In this document: positions 44,937 to 54,584 of the stretch, one piece after another
Layout of the letters: each line of letters starts with the position of its first letter
Position numbering within the stretch: position 1 is the first letter of the stretch
Source of the DNA: Archangium violaceum
GTDB taxonomy: Bacteria > Myxococcota > Myxococcia > Myxococcales > Myxococcaceae
DNA length: 64,000 nt
Assembly: GCF_016887565.1 (NCBI RefSeq)
Contig: NZ_CP069396.1
Location: 11,142,001-11,206,000, forward strand
Direction of reading: 5' to 3'
Notes under the pieces: model-generated
Told to the model about the DNA's origin: nothing
What the model saw: only the letters and a program-made list of their open reading frames with translations
Databases searched by the model: none
Translations under genes and position numbers: made by a program

Positions 44937-45686
44937 TCACGGGGACGCGCGCTGCCCTCGCACGTCGATGACGAAGTAGAGCTCGTCCTTGTTCTTGAAG
45001 AGCCCCGCCACCATCGAATACGGCTCGAAACCGAACTCCGTGTGACGGGTCGTCAGCACACCGCGTGCGGCCACCCGCTGCTCGTCCACCGCCACCTCCA
45101 GCGGCAGCTTCACCTCGTGCGTCGCCCCACGCATCGTCATGTCGCCCGTCACCTCCACCACCGGGTATCCACCCTCGCCCCGCTCCCCCGTGAGGGTGCA
45201 GGACGTCGAGGTGAACTGGATCGACTCGTGGTGGGCCAGGTCCAGCTGGTCCTCCGCCCGGAGGTGCTCGCGGATCGTCTCCCGGTCGCTCTCGGGGACG
45301 CGGTCCTCGCCGAGGAGGTCGCGCATCTCGTCACGCTCCGGATCCAACCCCTCCACCCGCACCGTCACCGCCACCGAGCAGCCAGACAGGTTGGAGGGGT
45401 CGAACCGCACCGTGCCCGCCCAGTCCGTGGCGCGCACCACGTGGTCGTGCCCGAGCGAGGCACTGAAGATCTGCACGTAGAGGTGGCTCTTCTCCAGGTC
45501 CGCGTCGAGCGAGTAGGTGCGCTGGCCGGGCGACAGGGACTCCAGGCCACTCGTGCCACCGGGAAAGTCACCGCGAGCGGGGAAGGTGATGCGCTCCCGG
45601 TCCTCGGCGGGGGTGGTGCCACAACCAGAGAGGGCGGCCGCGCCGAGCAGCGTGGCGGACAGGAAGAGGGAGAAGCGGCTCCGCAT
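44937..45686 (-). CDS. YceI-family lipoprotein
   Basis: The ATG at 45686 gives 249 aa with lipobox LGAAALSGC. The body matches the YceI lipocalin-like fold: YSLDADLEKSHLYVQIFSAS, GHDHVVRATDWAGTVRFDP, then EVTGDMTMRGATHEVKLPLE. YceI proteins bind isoprenoid or other hydrophobic molecules in the periplasm. The following gene is the cytochrome c 72 nt away on the same strand, so a link to respiratory quinone traffic is possible but unproven. Confidence 0.82.
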   Translation of the reverse strand: MRSRFSLFLSATLLGAAALSGCGTTPAEDRERITFPARGDFPGGTSGLESLSPGQRTYSLDADLEKSHLYVQIFSASLGHDHVVRATDWAGTVRFDPSNLSGCSVAVTVRVEGLDPERDEMRDLLGEDRVPESDRETIREHLRAEDQLDLAHHESIQFTSTSCTLTGERGEGGYPVVEVTGDMTMRGATHEVKLPLEVAVDEQRVAARGVLTTRHTEFGFEPYSMVAGLFKNKDELYFVIDVRGQRASP

Positions 45687-45823
45687 GGAAGACTCCGTGT
45701 CGGGGGGGAGTGTCTGACAGTGACACCGCGACTCTAGCACCGGCGCCGCGTGCGCCCTGACCACCCGGGAGGCCCTGCTACCGTGCGCACCGTGGTCCCC
45801 CATCCACGACTGGAGTTCCTCGC

Positions 45824-46204
45824 GTGAAGGCTCTTCTCCCCGTTGTCACCCTGCTCGTGTCCCTGCACCTCACCGCCTGTGGAAAGGCCGAAGCGGGCGA
45901 CGACTGCTCTCCGGACAACAGCGCCACCTGCAGCAGCACCTCCGAGGCCCTGTGGTGCGAGAACGGCAAGCTCCGCGCCATCCCCTGCAGCGGTCCGAGC
46001 GGCTGCACCGAGACGAATGGCGGCCTGACGTGTGACTTCTCGCGCGCACAGGCGGGCGATGCCTGCCCGGCCACGAGCGAGAACAAGGGCCAGTGCGCGG
46101 TGGGCAACCCGGATGAGGCGCTGCGCTGCACCTCGGGCACCTGGACGGCGCTCACCTGTCAGGGCTGCTCCGTGCAGAGCGGGCAGATCACCTGCATCCC
46201 GTGA
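45824..46204 (+). CDS. small cysteine-rich lipoprotein with duplicated module
   Basis: A GTG start gives 126 aa with lipobox LHLTAC. The mature protein has two similar parts: GDDCSPDNSATCSSTSEALW to GCTETNGGLTC, and GDACPATSENKGQC to GCSVQSGQITC. Each has about six cysteines, so two disulfide-stabilised units are likely. Such small secreted Cys-rich proteins are common in myxobacteria and have no known function. The gene faces the cglD-like gene, with two hairpins between. Confidence 0.68.
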   Translation: MKALLPVVTLLVSLHLTACGKAEAGDDCSPDNSATCSSTSEALWCENGKLRAIPCSGPSGCTETNGGLTCDFSRAQAGDACPATSENKGQCAVGNPDEALRCTSGTWTALTCQGCSVQSGQITCIP

Positions 46205-46217
46205 GCCCGAAATAGCA

Positions 46218-46257
46218 GGGGCCGGAGGCCGCTGGAACATCAGCGACGTCCGGCCCC
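46218..46257. terminator. hairpin 1 between convergent genes
   Basis: GGGGCCGGA (46218-46226) and TCCGGCCCC (46249-46257) are exact inverses, with an inner CGCTG/CAGCG pairing. It is the first of two hairpins in the 108-nt gap between convergent genes. Confidence 0.65.
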
Positions 46258-46268
46258 GGCTTCAGCGA

Positions 46269-46294
46269 CCCCGGCGGAAGTGGCTCCGCCGGGG
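46269..46294. terminator. hairpin 2 between convergent genes
   Basis: CCCCGGCGGA and TCCGCCGGGG form a perfect 10-bp stem with a 6-nt loop, 19 nt before the cglD-like stop. Confidence 0.65.
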
Positions 46295-46312
46295 CACGCC
46301 AACCTCACGAGC

Positions 46313-49300
46313 TCAGCCGATCTTACCCTCGCAGCGGCAGGTGCTCATGTTGCACGTCGTGCTGCCGGTGCAGCTGCCACCGCAGTTGTCCTTGCAGACG
46401 CACGAGCAGGAGTTGGCGTCGGCCTGGTAGGTGGAGCCGCAGTTGAGCGCCGCCGTGTCGCAGACGCAAGCGCAGGCGTTCGCGTCGAACTTGAAGCCCG
46501 TGGCGCAGGTGGCGCTCGCCACGCACTGGCAGGAGCAGGTGCTCGTGTTGCACTGCTGGAAGCTGCCGCACGCACCACCGCAGTCCGCCGCGCAGACGAA
46601 GCCGCACACGTCCTTGCTGGTGTTGCACACCTGGCCAGGAGCGCCGCCACCACCACAATTCGACGGGCACTCGCACCGGTTCGTCTGCCGGTTGCACGTC
46701 AGGTTGCCCTTGCAGAAGTCCGCCTGCGTCGGGTCGTAGTAGCCCGTGTCCGTCGAGCAGGGAGGCGGGTTGCCATCCTTGTTCGGCGTGAGGTCGGCCC
46801 AGTAGCGGTAGGAGATGGCGGCCTTCGTCGAGCCCGCGGCGGCGGGACGGCACGCGCCGTAGAAGGCCAGCGCCTGGCTGACACCGTCCACGTCGAAGCC
46901 GTTCACGCGGCTGCGCGGCAGGTCGCTCGCGTTGCACTGCGAGGAGTCCCGCACCGCCTCCACCGCCACACGCACCGAGGCGCCGATGGGCGGCTTGAGC
47001 GTGCGGTAGCCCGAGGAGGCAATCGCGCTGTCGAAGATGGTGTTGATGGTGTTCTGGATGGACGTGGCGCTGCGGATGCTGCCCGTGATGCCGCCCGTGG
47101 CCTGGATGACCTCCACGTGCCGCTGGTCGTTGACGGGCTCGCCCGGATAGCACTCGCCACCGGTCGCATCGCAGATGATGCCGTGCATGGGGATGAGCTG
47201 GCCGGTGGGGTTGGCGCTCTTGAAGTAGTCGATGTACGTGCTCACGGCCGTGCTGTCGTTCGTGTCACGCACGTCGGTGAGGATGATGACCACCAGCTTG
47301 GCGCCCGGACGGTACTTCTTGTCCGTGGGGGTGCCGGCGTTGGTCATGTAATCCACCGCGCCACGCGCGCTGTGCAGGGTCTTCTCGTCGCTGGAGCCGC
47401 TGATGCCGATCCAGCACCCCTGGGTGGTGTCGGGGCACGGGGCGTCCTTCTGCAGCCACGCCTTGAACTGGTTGATGTCGCGGGTGAAGCCGCGGAACAC
47501 CCCGGCGTTGGGGATGCCATTGCCCGTCTGCGTGTAGGACGTGCTCACCATGGAGATGCGCCAGTCGAGCTGCGAGTTGGCCAGCCGGTTGGCCACGGCC
47601 GTGGCGGCCTGGCCCAGCGCGCTCTGGGACGTCTCCATGGAGCCGCTGTCGTCCACCACGAAGAGGAAGTCGGCCATGCCGTTGCCCGTGGTGAAGGTCT
47701 CGCACTGCACCGCGTCCGCGTCACCGAACTGGGCCAGCGCCGTGCCGCCCGCGGTGTCGCTCATGACGAAGAGGCCGGGCTCCACGAAGCGGTTGGCCGG
47801 AGTGATGGCAATCACCACCAGCACGCTCGAGTTCGAGCGGTGCACGTACTGCGCCTGGATCTTGTACGGACCGGCCGCGTTCGAACCGCCCGTGAGCGTG
47901 CCAGCGCCGGAGCCGACGAGCGTGTTGGCCACGGAGTTGGCGTAGTCACGCAGGTTGGTGGTCGCGGGCTGGTCGTAGTAGGCCAGCACCGCCGGGTGAC
48001 CGTCCCAGGTGGTGAAGCTCTGGGTGGTGGCGGTGGTCGACGTCACCGACGGGGAGAACTGGCCACGCACGCCCAGCTCGTCGTTCACCGCCGTGGTCGA
48101 GGTGCCCACCTGGCCGCGCTTGTAGGCGATGAAGGCCACCTTGTGCGCGTCGTCATAGCCGATGAAGCCCTTGCTGTTGCCGTTCAGGACGATCTGCTTC
48201 ACCTCCTGGAACTCGGGCCGGAGCGCCAGGCGGACGTCGCCGCCGCTGTCCTCCCGGAACGTCACCTGCCGCAGGTTCTGCGCGGCACAGGCCTGGCCCG
48301 CCGGGGTGTTGACGGCGCCATCCGCTCCGTTGTTCGGGTTCAGCTCGCCCGTGTCCGTGCGGCCGTTCTGGTTGGCGTCCTCGGCGCCGTCGGCGATGCC
48401 GTCGTTGTCCGAGTCGTTGTCCACCGGATCCGTCTTGGTGGACGTATCCGAGTCACCGGAGTAGCCGCAGTTGGTGACGGGCGCCGAGCCGGTGGCGACA
48501 CCGCGCTCCACGCCGTCCAGCAGGCCGTCGCCGTCCGTGTCGCGGTTGGACGGGTCGGTCTCGCCCGGATCCTTCAGGCCGTTGCCGTTCACGTCCTCGC
48601 CCAGGAAGGTGCCCTGGTTGGGGCCATCGACCAGGCCGTCGCAGTCGGAGTCCTTGGAGCGGGGATTGGACTCGCCGGTGTCCACCGCGCCGTTGTGGTT
48701 CTTGTCCTCCACGCCGTCCTTGAGCCCATCACCGTCCGTGTCGGCGTTGTTCTTGTCGGTCTCGCCCGGATCCACGACGCCGTTGCCGTTGGCATCCTCG
48801 ACGTCGTCCGGCTGGCCATCGTTGTCCGCGTCCGGCCGGGTGCCCGTGCCGCAGTCCTTGCCCGCCAGCGGATCCGTCTCGCCCGGATCCTTCTTGCCGT
48901 TGCCGTTGATGTCCTCCGCGCCGTCCTTGCAGGTGTCGTTGTCCGTGTCGGGGTTGCGCGGGTCGGTGCGGGTGACGTTCAGCTCGATGTTGTCCGAGAG
49001 GCCATCGCCGTCCATGTCGCGCAGGCGCGGGTCGGTCTCACCCAGGTCCAGCACGCCGTTGCCGTTGGCGTCCTCGGCACCATCCAGCAGCCCGTCACTG
49101 TCGGTGTCGGGGTTGGCCGGGTCGGTCTCGCCCTGGTCCTTCTTGCCGTTGCGGTTGGTGTCCTCCAGGCCGTCCTTCAGGCCGTCACCGTCCGTATCCG
49201 GGTTGGTGGGGTTCGTCCGGGTGGCCGGGTCCGAGTCGGCCCTGAAGAGGGCAGCGCATTCCGCGCTCGTGTTGAGGCTGGAGGTGCGGCCCACCTCGAG

Positions 49301-49657
49301 GCCGTCGCGCAGGCCGTCGAGGTCCGTGTCGCGCACGCCCGGCTTCGTCTTCGAGGTGTTGTCCGGAGGGTAGTAGTTGCCCCACTCCTCCGCGTTCGAC
49401 AGGCCGTCGCAGTCGGTGTCGATCTTGTTGTTGTTCGGATCGCGGGTGGTCGGCACCGGAATCTCGACCTGGTCGGGATCCACACCGCCGTCGGGCTCTT
49501 TGGGGCCCCCATCGGGATCCGGGGTGCCACCGTCATCGGTGGGATCGGGGTTGACCTGACCGGCATCATCTTCGCCCGGGTCGACGGGACCCGGACAACC
49601 TGTAGCGAGAGCGGCCACGAGCAGAGCGGCCGCGAGGAATCTGGAAGGGACACTCAT
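46313..49657 (-). CDS. cglD: CglD-like gliding motility lipoprotein (TSP3 repeats, VWA, Cys-rich)
   Basis: The ATG at 49657 gives 1114 aa with lipobox ALATGC. After an acidic linker, residues about 70-440 are thrombospondin type 3-like calcium repeats (DTDGDGLKDGLEDTNRNG, DANGNGVLDLGETDP and others). A VWA domain follows, with the MIDAS start DFLFVVDDSGSMETS near residue 667. The last 140 residues are very Cys-rich, EGF-like. This order fits the adventurous gliding lipoprotein CglD of Myxococcus, an outer-membrane protein thought to help link the motor to the substrate. The family call rests on architecture and size. Confidence 0.7.
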   Translation of the reverse strand: MSVPSRFLAAALLVAALATGCPGPVDPGEDDAGQVNPDPTDDGGTPDPDGGPKEPDGGVDPDQVEIPVPTTRDPNNNKIDTDCDGLSNAEEWGNYYPPDNTSKTKPGVRDTDLDGLRDGLEVGRTSSLNTSAECAALFRADSDPATRTNPTNPDTDGDGLKDGLEDTNRNGKKDQGETDPANPDTDSDGLLDGAEDANGNGVLDLGETDPRLRDMDGDGLSDNIELNVTRTDPRNPDTDNDTCKDGAEDINGNGKKDPGETDPLAGKDCGTGTRPDADNDGQPDDVEDANGNGVVDPGETDKNNADTDGDGLKDGVEDKNHNGAVDTGESNPRSKDSDCDGLVDGPNQGTFLGEDVNGNGLKDPGETDPSNRDTDGDGLLDGVERGVATGSAPVTNCGYSGDSDTSTKTDPVDNDSDNDGIADGAEDANQNGRTDTGELNPNNGADGAVNTPAGQACAAQNLRQVTFREDSGGDVRLALRPEFQEVKQIVLNGNSKGFIGYDDAHKVAFIAYKRGQVGTSTTAVNDELGVRGQFSPSVTSTTATTQSFTTWDGHPAVLAYYDQPATTNLRDYANSVANTLVGSGAGTLTGGSNAAGPYKIQAQYVHRSNSSVLVVIAITPANRFVEPGLFVMSDTAGGTALAQFGDADAVQCETFTTGNGMADFLFVVDDSGSMETSQSALGQAATAVANRLANSQLDWRISMVSTSYTQTGNGIPNAGVFRGFTRDINQFKAWLQKDAPCPDTTQGCWIGISGSSDEKTLHSARGAVDYMTNAGTPTDKKYRPGAKLVVIILTDVRDTNDSTAVSTYIDYFKSANPTGQLIPMHGIICDATGGECYPGEPVNDQRHVEVIQATGGITGSIRSATSIQNTINTIFDSAIASSGYRTLKPPIGASVRVAVEAVRDSSQCNASDLPRSRVNGFDVDGVSQALAFYGACRPAAAGSTKAAISYRYWADLTPNKDGNPPPCSTDTGYYDPTQADFCKGNLTCNRQTNRCECPSNCGGGGAPGQVCNTSKDVCGFVCAADCGGACGSFQQCNTSTCSCQCVASATCATGFKFDANACACVCDTAALNCGSTYQADANSCSCVCKDNCGGSCTGSTTCNMSTCRCEGKIG

Positions 49658-49862
49658 GGCGATTCGAGACCCGCGGAAGTGAGGAGGTGGTAAGAGGGGG
49701 ACTGCATTCCGCGAAGCGTACGATTGCACTCGCCCTTTGTTGAGGTGGGAGTCTAGGCGCATGTCTCTCGCCAACTGGTGACCGCATGGTAGGAGTGCAG
49801 GCGCTTGGAACAATTGCAGCCGCCCGGTTGCAGAGCGGCCATTAACAGGAAATACACGATAG

Positions 49863-50795
49863 ATGACCCAGGGGAGGCAGGCTCGGCTATCCTCCGTCGA
49901 CGTGCCAGTGTTCGGTCTCGCGGCGTTGTGGAACGGCTCGGCCCGTGCGGAGCGGGTGCGAGAGCTGGTGGAGGGGCTCGGGGCGTTGCTGCCCTCGCCG
50001 AAGCCGCCTGGCATCGTCGTGGCGCTGCGAGAGGCGGAGGCCTCGCTGGAGCTGAAGGTGGAGGTGCCCAGCTACCCGCGAGCGGCGGTGGAGGCCCTGA
50101 CGGAGCAGGTGCAGCAGAGCGGCGGGACGTTGGTGGAGCTGTGGCGCCTGCCCAAGGCGCAGCGCGATGCGTTCCGCGAGGGCTCGCTCACCGGTCCGGA
50201 CACGCACGCCCTGGAGGACTTCGAGGCGGCGGCCATCGTGCTGCACGGGCACCTGCAACAGCTCGCCGTGCGAGAGCCCATCCCTGACGGGCCTCCGCGG
50301 GGGCCCGCCTCCGTCCCCATCGCCTTCTTCGACACCGCGTCCAAGGCCGCGACGCACTCCGCCCCCGAGCCCGAGGAAGCCGCTCCGGCCGAGAAGCCCA
50401 CCGCCCCCGAGCCCGAAACCGAGCCGACGGAGACAGCCGACAGGCCCGCCGGCCAGGTCTACGAGACGTTCGACACGCTGCGCCGGGGCCGCCGCTTCGC
50501 GGTGAAGCTGGAGATGGAGTTCCGCACGGAGCTGGACTTCGTGCGCGAGCACGCGACGAACATCTCCAACGGGGGCCTCTTCGTGCGCACGGCGCACCGC
50601 CCGCCCGTGGACAGCGTGGTGACGGTGCTGGTGAAGCTGCCCAACGGCGAGCGGCTCCAGGGAGACGCGCTGGTGGTGCACGTGGTGGACGACCCGTACA
50701 AGGGAGGCGTGGGGCTCGCCTTCGTCAACGACGACCCCAGCTTCTCCCAGACGCTGGACCGCTACCTGGCGAGCCTGGCCGGCCCGCTGAGCTGA
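49863..50795 (+). CDS. PilZ-domain protein
   Basis: This encodes 310 aa. Residues 1-125 are an uncharacterised alpha/beta region, then a proline- and glutamate-rich linker (about 150-200). The C-terminal 105 residues are a PilZ domain of the TIGR02266-like myxobacterial type: RRGRRFAVKLEMEF, then ATNISNGGLFVRT. The c-di-GMP motif would be RxxxR and D/NxSxxG; both parts are close to it, but the second begins with Asn. Binding is therefore possible but uncertain. The gene is divergent from the gliding lipoprotein gene. Confidence 0.82.
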   Translation: MTQGRQARLSSVDVPVFGLAALWNGSARAERVRELVEGLGALLPSPKPPGIVVALREAEASLELKVEVPSYPRAAVEALTEQVQQSGGTLVELWRLPKAQRDAFREGSLTGPDTHALEDFEAAAIVLHGHLQQLAVREPIPDGPPRGPASVPIAFFDTASKAATHSAPEPEEAAPAEKPTAPEPETEPTETADRPAGQVYETFDTLRRGRRFAVKLEMEFRTELDFVREHATNISNGGLFVRTAHRPPVDSVVTVLVKLPNGERLQGDALVVHVVDDPYKGGVGLAFVNDDPSFSQTLDRYLASLAGPLS

Positions 50796-50798
50796 GCC

Positions 50799-53700
50799 CT
50801 ACCCCACCGATGCCGAGGGCCGCGCGTCGGGAACCGGGGGGACGAGGAGTCCCGGCTCACCCATCACGACGAGCCGGCTGCGCCCGGCGCCCTGCTTCAC
50901 CACGCGCACCTGCACGCCGATGCGCTCGGCCAGCCCGGACACGTGGGAGATGATGCCCACCTGCCGGCCGGTGGCCTGGAGCGCATCGAGCGTGGCCAGG
51001 GCCATCTCCAGCGTCTCCGGGTCGAGCGTGCCGAAGCCCTCGTCGATGAAGAGCGTCTCCACCTGGGTCGTCTCCGAGGAGAGCGAAGCGAGGCCCAGGG
51101 CGAGCGCCAGGGAGACGAGGAAGCTCTCCCCGCCCGAGAGGCTGGAGACGGCACGCACCTCGTCGCCCATGTCCTGATCCACCACCTGGAGGTCCAGGTC
51201 GTACTTCGGCACGCGCATGAGGCGGTAGCGGGGAGCCAGCTCCTCGAGGTGCGCGTTGGCGTGGTGCAGGAGGGCGTCCAGGGTGAGGCTCTGGGCGAAC
51301 ACCTTGAACTTGCGGCCATCGTGCGAGCCGATGAGCTCGCTGAGGGTGCGCCACACGCCGCTGGCGCGCTGCAGCTCCTCCAGGAGCCGGGCCTGCTCCC
51401 CCTGACGGCGGCGGGCCTCGTCATCCTGCTCGAGCCGGGCCTTCAGGGTGGCGGCGGCCTGGCGCCGGGCCTCGGTGTCGGCGCGGGCCCGCTCGCAGGC
51501 GGCCGGGGCATCCGCCTCGGCGATGGACGGGAGCCCGGTGGACTCGTGCCGGGTGCGCTGGCCCTCGCGCTCCTGGCGCACGGAGACGGCGTGCTCGTGC
51601 GCCTGGCGGAGTGCCGTCAGCGCGTTCTCCTCGGCCGCGCACCAGGCGGCATCCCGCGCGAGCAGGGCACGCACGGACTCGAGCGTGAGACCCCGGGCCG
51701 ACAGCCGCGACGAGAGCGCCGCCTCGGCCTCGGTCCTGGCCGCGCTCGCGGACTCTCGGGCCCGCACCGCCTCCTCGACACGCGCGGCGGCGGCGGCGGC
51801 CTGCTGCTTCGCCTTCTCCGCATCGGCGCGCACGGACTCGAAGAGGCGGGAGGACTCCTCCAACTCCTGGCGCAGCTCGGCGCGAACCTCGGTGGTGGGA
51901 CGTCCTCCGAGCACCACCGCGCGCGCCGCCTGCGTCTCGCGGAGCACGGACTCCAGCCGCGCCAGCTCCCGTGCGCAGAGCTCGGCCTGGGAGCTCCGCT
52001 CCTTGGCGAGGGTCTCCGCGGGAGCACGGTTCTTCTCCGCCTGCGCCACGCGCGTCTCCGCGTCACGGAGCGCCTGCTCGCGGGTGTTCCACTCCGCCAC
52101 CCACTTCGCGCAGCGCGCGCGGAAGCTCGCCGGGTCGGCCGTCAGCGACTCCTCCCAGCGCTGCGAGTCCTTGAAGGGCGCCGCCAGCCCGGCCAGCACC
52201 TCCTGGCGGACGCGCGCGGCCTGCTCCACGTCACGGGTGGCGGCGGCCTGGGCCTCGGTGTTCTGGCGCAGTGCCTCCTCCGACTGGCGCAGCACCTTCT
52301 CCACCGCATCGAGGCGCTCGCGCGCGACGGTCAGCGCGGCCCGGGCCTCCTTCGCCTCGCGGGCCAGCTTCTCCGCCGTCTCCTCCTCGGCCTTCAGCGC
52401 GGCCAGCTGCGCCCTCGCCTCCGCGAGCGCCGACGCCAGCCACGCCTCGACGTCCGGCGCCTCCACGTCCTCCGGGGGCAGCACGCCCGGGAGCTTCGCG
52501 CGGGAGTGGCTCCACGCCTCGCGCTGCTGGAGCCGCCGCTTCGCCGCGGACTCGCGCCGGCTCTCCGCCTGCGACGCACGCGGGCCCGCCGCCGACGCAC
52601 GCGCGCTGGCCGAGGCCTCCTCCTGCACCGCGGCCTTCAGCTCCCCTTCCAGCGCCTCCACCCGCTCCCGCGCCTTCGTGGCGAGCCCCTCCAGCGCGCT
52701 GCCGGAGCGGCGGTAGGGGTGCTCGGTGGCACCACAGAGCGGACAGGGGTGGCCCTCTCGCAACTCCGCGCGGTGCTCCGCGAGATCCAACGTCGCCCGG
52801 GCCTCGGTGAGCGCCCGCCGGGCCTCCTTCAGCGCGGCTTCCCGCTCGATGCGGCGCACCTTCGCGGCCTCGGCCTCGGCCGTCGCGGCGCCCTGCTCCA
52901 GACGGGCACTCGCGGCTTCCTCGGCGGCTTCCTGCTCGGCACGGGCCGCCTCGCTCGCGCCCTTGCGCGCCTCCGTCAGCGTCCGCAGTCCCTCCTGCCG
53001 AGACAGCAACGACTCCCGCCGGGCCCGCCGCTCCGCACCGGCATCCACCCCCAGCGCGGCCTCGGCACCGGCCACGGCGGCCTCCGCCGACTGCACGGAC
53101 TCGCCCGCCTTGCGGCGCTCCTCACGACGGCGCTCGGCATCCGCGCTCAACGCGCCGGCCTGTGCGCTCACCTTCGCGAGCGACTCGCGGGCCGTGGCCT
53201 CCTCTCGCGCCGCGCGGCCGTAGCGGGTGAGCTCCGCGTCCCACCGGGGCCACTCGCGCGCCAGCGCCTCCAGGCGTGCGTACTCCGTGAGCCAGGCTCG
53301 CGCGGCCTCCACCTCCGAGCGCGCGGCCGACTCGTCCCGCGCCACCCGCGCCACCTCGTCCCGGGCTTGCCGCTCGGACTCCCGGGCCTCGTCCAGCTTC
53401 CGCGTCGCCTCCTGGGCATCGCTCCGCGCGCGCTCCAGCGCCGCGTCCAGCTTCACGGCCTCTTCCAGCGCCGGACGCGCGGCCGCTTCCGCCTCCACCG
53501 CCGCCTTCGCCCGCGCCTCCGCTTTCGCCCGCGCCTCCTCGCGCACCTGCTCCGAGGCCCGTGCCGACTCCGCCTCCGCGCGCCGCGCCGCCAGCGCCGA
53601 CTCCGCCTCCGCCAGTCGCCGCGCCTCCTCGTCCGCCCGGTTCAACGGAGCACGCAACACTTCCGCGGCGCGCACCCGCTCCAGCTCCACCTTCCGAGGC

Positions 53701-54584
53701 TCCGCGGCCCGCAGCGCCTCCGCCGCGCCCTGGAGGGCCCGCTCCGCCTCCGCCTCCTGCGCCACCAGCCGCGAGCGCTCCGTGTACCAGTGGAGCGCCT
53801 GCTCGGCCCGGGCCTGCACCGCCTGGGCCTCCACCAGCGCCGACTCCTCGCGTGCGCGGCTCTCCTCCACCGCCGCGCGCTCCTCGTCCGGCAGACGGGG
53901 AATGGCCTTCACGCCCCTCTCCAGCTTGTCCAACTCCTCCTGCGCCGACTTGTGGCGCTGGTGCGCGGCCATGGACACCCGGCTGTACACCTCCGTCCCC
54001 GTCATCCGCTCCAGCAACTCCGCGCGCTCGTTGGCATCCGCGCGCAGGAAGGCGGCGAACTCGCCCTGCGCCAGCAGCGCCGAGCGGCGGAACTGGTCGA
54101 AGGACAGGCCCAGCCGCTCCTCGATGGCCTTGAGCACCTCGGACTTGGTGCGCCCGAAGGTCTGCTGGTTGGCCACGTCGGTGAGGCTCATCTCCTGGGG
54201 ACGGAAGCGGCCCTCGGCGCGGTTGCGCGCCCGCCACACGGACCAGCGCGCGCGGTAGCGCCGGCCGTCCCTGCCCTGGAAGTCCACCTCGGCGAAGCCC
54301 TCGCCCGCGCCCCGCCGCAGCATGCCGCGCACGTCGTTGGCCTGCAGCCGCGCCTCCTCGTCCTCGTCCGGACGGCCCACCGGCGCGCCTCCGCGGTCAC
54401 TCAGCCGGGGTGTGCGGTCGAAGAGGGCCAGGCACATGGCGTCCAGCAGCGTGCTCTTGCCCGCGCCCGTGGCGCCGGTGATCGCGAACAGCCCCAGCTT
54501 GTCGAGCGGCGGCTGGTCCAGCTCCAGCGCGAAGTCGCCCGCGAGGCTCGTCAGGTTGCGGCCACGAATGGCGAGAATCCTCAC
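50799..54584 (-). CDS. sbcC: SbcC nuclease ATPase subunit
   Basis: This encodes 1261 aa from a GTG start overlapping the sbcD stop by 4 nt (GTGA). Walker A is GATGAGKSTLLDA; the ABC signature LSGGESFLVSLALALGLASL and Walker B LFIDEGFGTLD are at the C-terminus. Between them is a long coiled coil, unusually Ala/Glu/Arg-rich, with a zinc hook HPCPLCGATEHPY near residue 613. Together with SbcD it forms the Mre11-Rad50-type nuclease that opens hairpins and palindromes and trims blocked ends. Confidence 0.93.
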   Translation of the reverse strand: MRILAIRGRNLTSLAGDFALELDQPPLDKLGLFAITGATGAGKSTLLDAMCLALFDRTPRLSDRGGAPVGRPDEDEEARLQANDVRGMLRRGAGEGFAEVDFQGRDGRRYRARWSVWRARNRAEGRFRPQEMSLTDVANQQTFGRTKSEVLKAIEERLGLSFDQFRRSALLAQGEFAAFLRADANERAELLERMTGTEVYSRVSMAAHQRHKSAQEELDKLERGVKAIPRLPDEERAAVEESRAREESALVEAQAVQARAEQALHWYTERSRLVAQEAEAERALQGAAEALRAAEPRKVELERVRAAEVLRAPLNRADEEARRLAEAESALAARRAEAESARASEQVREEARAKAEARAKAAVEAEAAARPALEEAVKLDAALERARSDAQEATRKLDEARESERQARDEVARVARDESAARSEVEAARAWLTEYARLEALAREWPRWDAELTRYGRAAREEATARESLAKVSAQAGALSADAERRREERRKAGESVQSAEAAVAGAEAALGVDAGAERRARRESLLSRQEGLRTLTEARKGASEAARAEQEAAEEAASARLEQGAATAEAEAAKVRRIEREAALKEARRALTEARATLDLAEHRAELREGHPCPLCGATEHPYRRSGSALEGLATKARERVEALEGELKAAVQEEASASARASAAGPRASQAESRRESAAKRRLQQREAWSHSRAKLPGVLPPEDVEAPDVEAWLASALAEARAQLAALKAEEETAEKLAREAKEARAALTVARERLDAVEKVLRQSEEALRQNTEAQAAATRDVEQAARVRQEVLAGLAAPFKDSQRWEESLTADPASFRARCAKWVAEWNTREQALRDAETRVAQAEKNRAPAETLAKERSSQAELCARELARLESVLRETQAARAVVLGGRPTTEVRAELRQELEESSRLFESVRADAEKAKQQAAAAAARVEEAVRARESASAARTEAEAALSSRLSARGLTLESVRALLARDAAWCAAEENALTALRQAHEHAVSVRQEREGQRTRHESTGLPSIAEADAPAACERARADTEARRQAAATLKARLEQDDEARRRQGEQARLLEELQRASGVWRTLSELIGSHDGRKFKVFAQSLTLDALLHHANAHLEELAPRYRLMRVPKYDLDLQVVDQDMGDEVRAVSSLSGGESFLVSLALALGLASLSSETTQVETLFIDEGFGTLDPETLEMALATLDALQATGRQVGIISHVSGLAERIGVQVRVVKQGAGRSRLVVMGEPGLLVPPVPDARPSASVG

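Noticed and set aside
46280-49693. 1137-codon plus-strand frame opposite the CglD-like gene
   Set aside because: Its periodic Val/Gly/Ala pattern mirrors the calcium repeats of the real gene; there is no independent start signal or domain.
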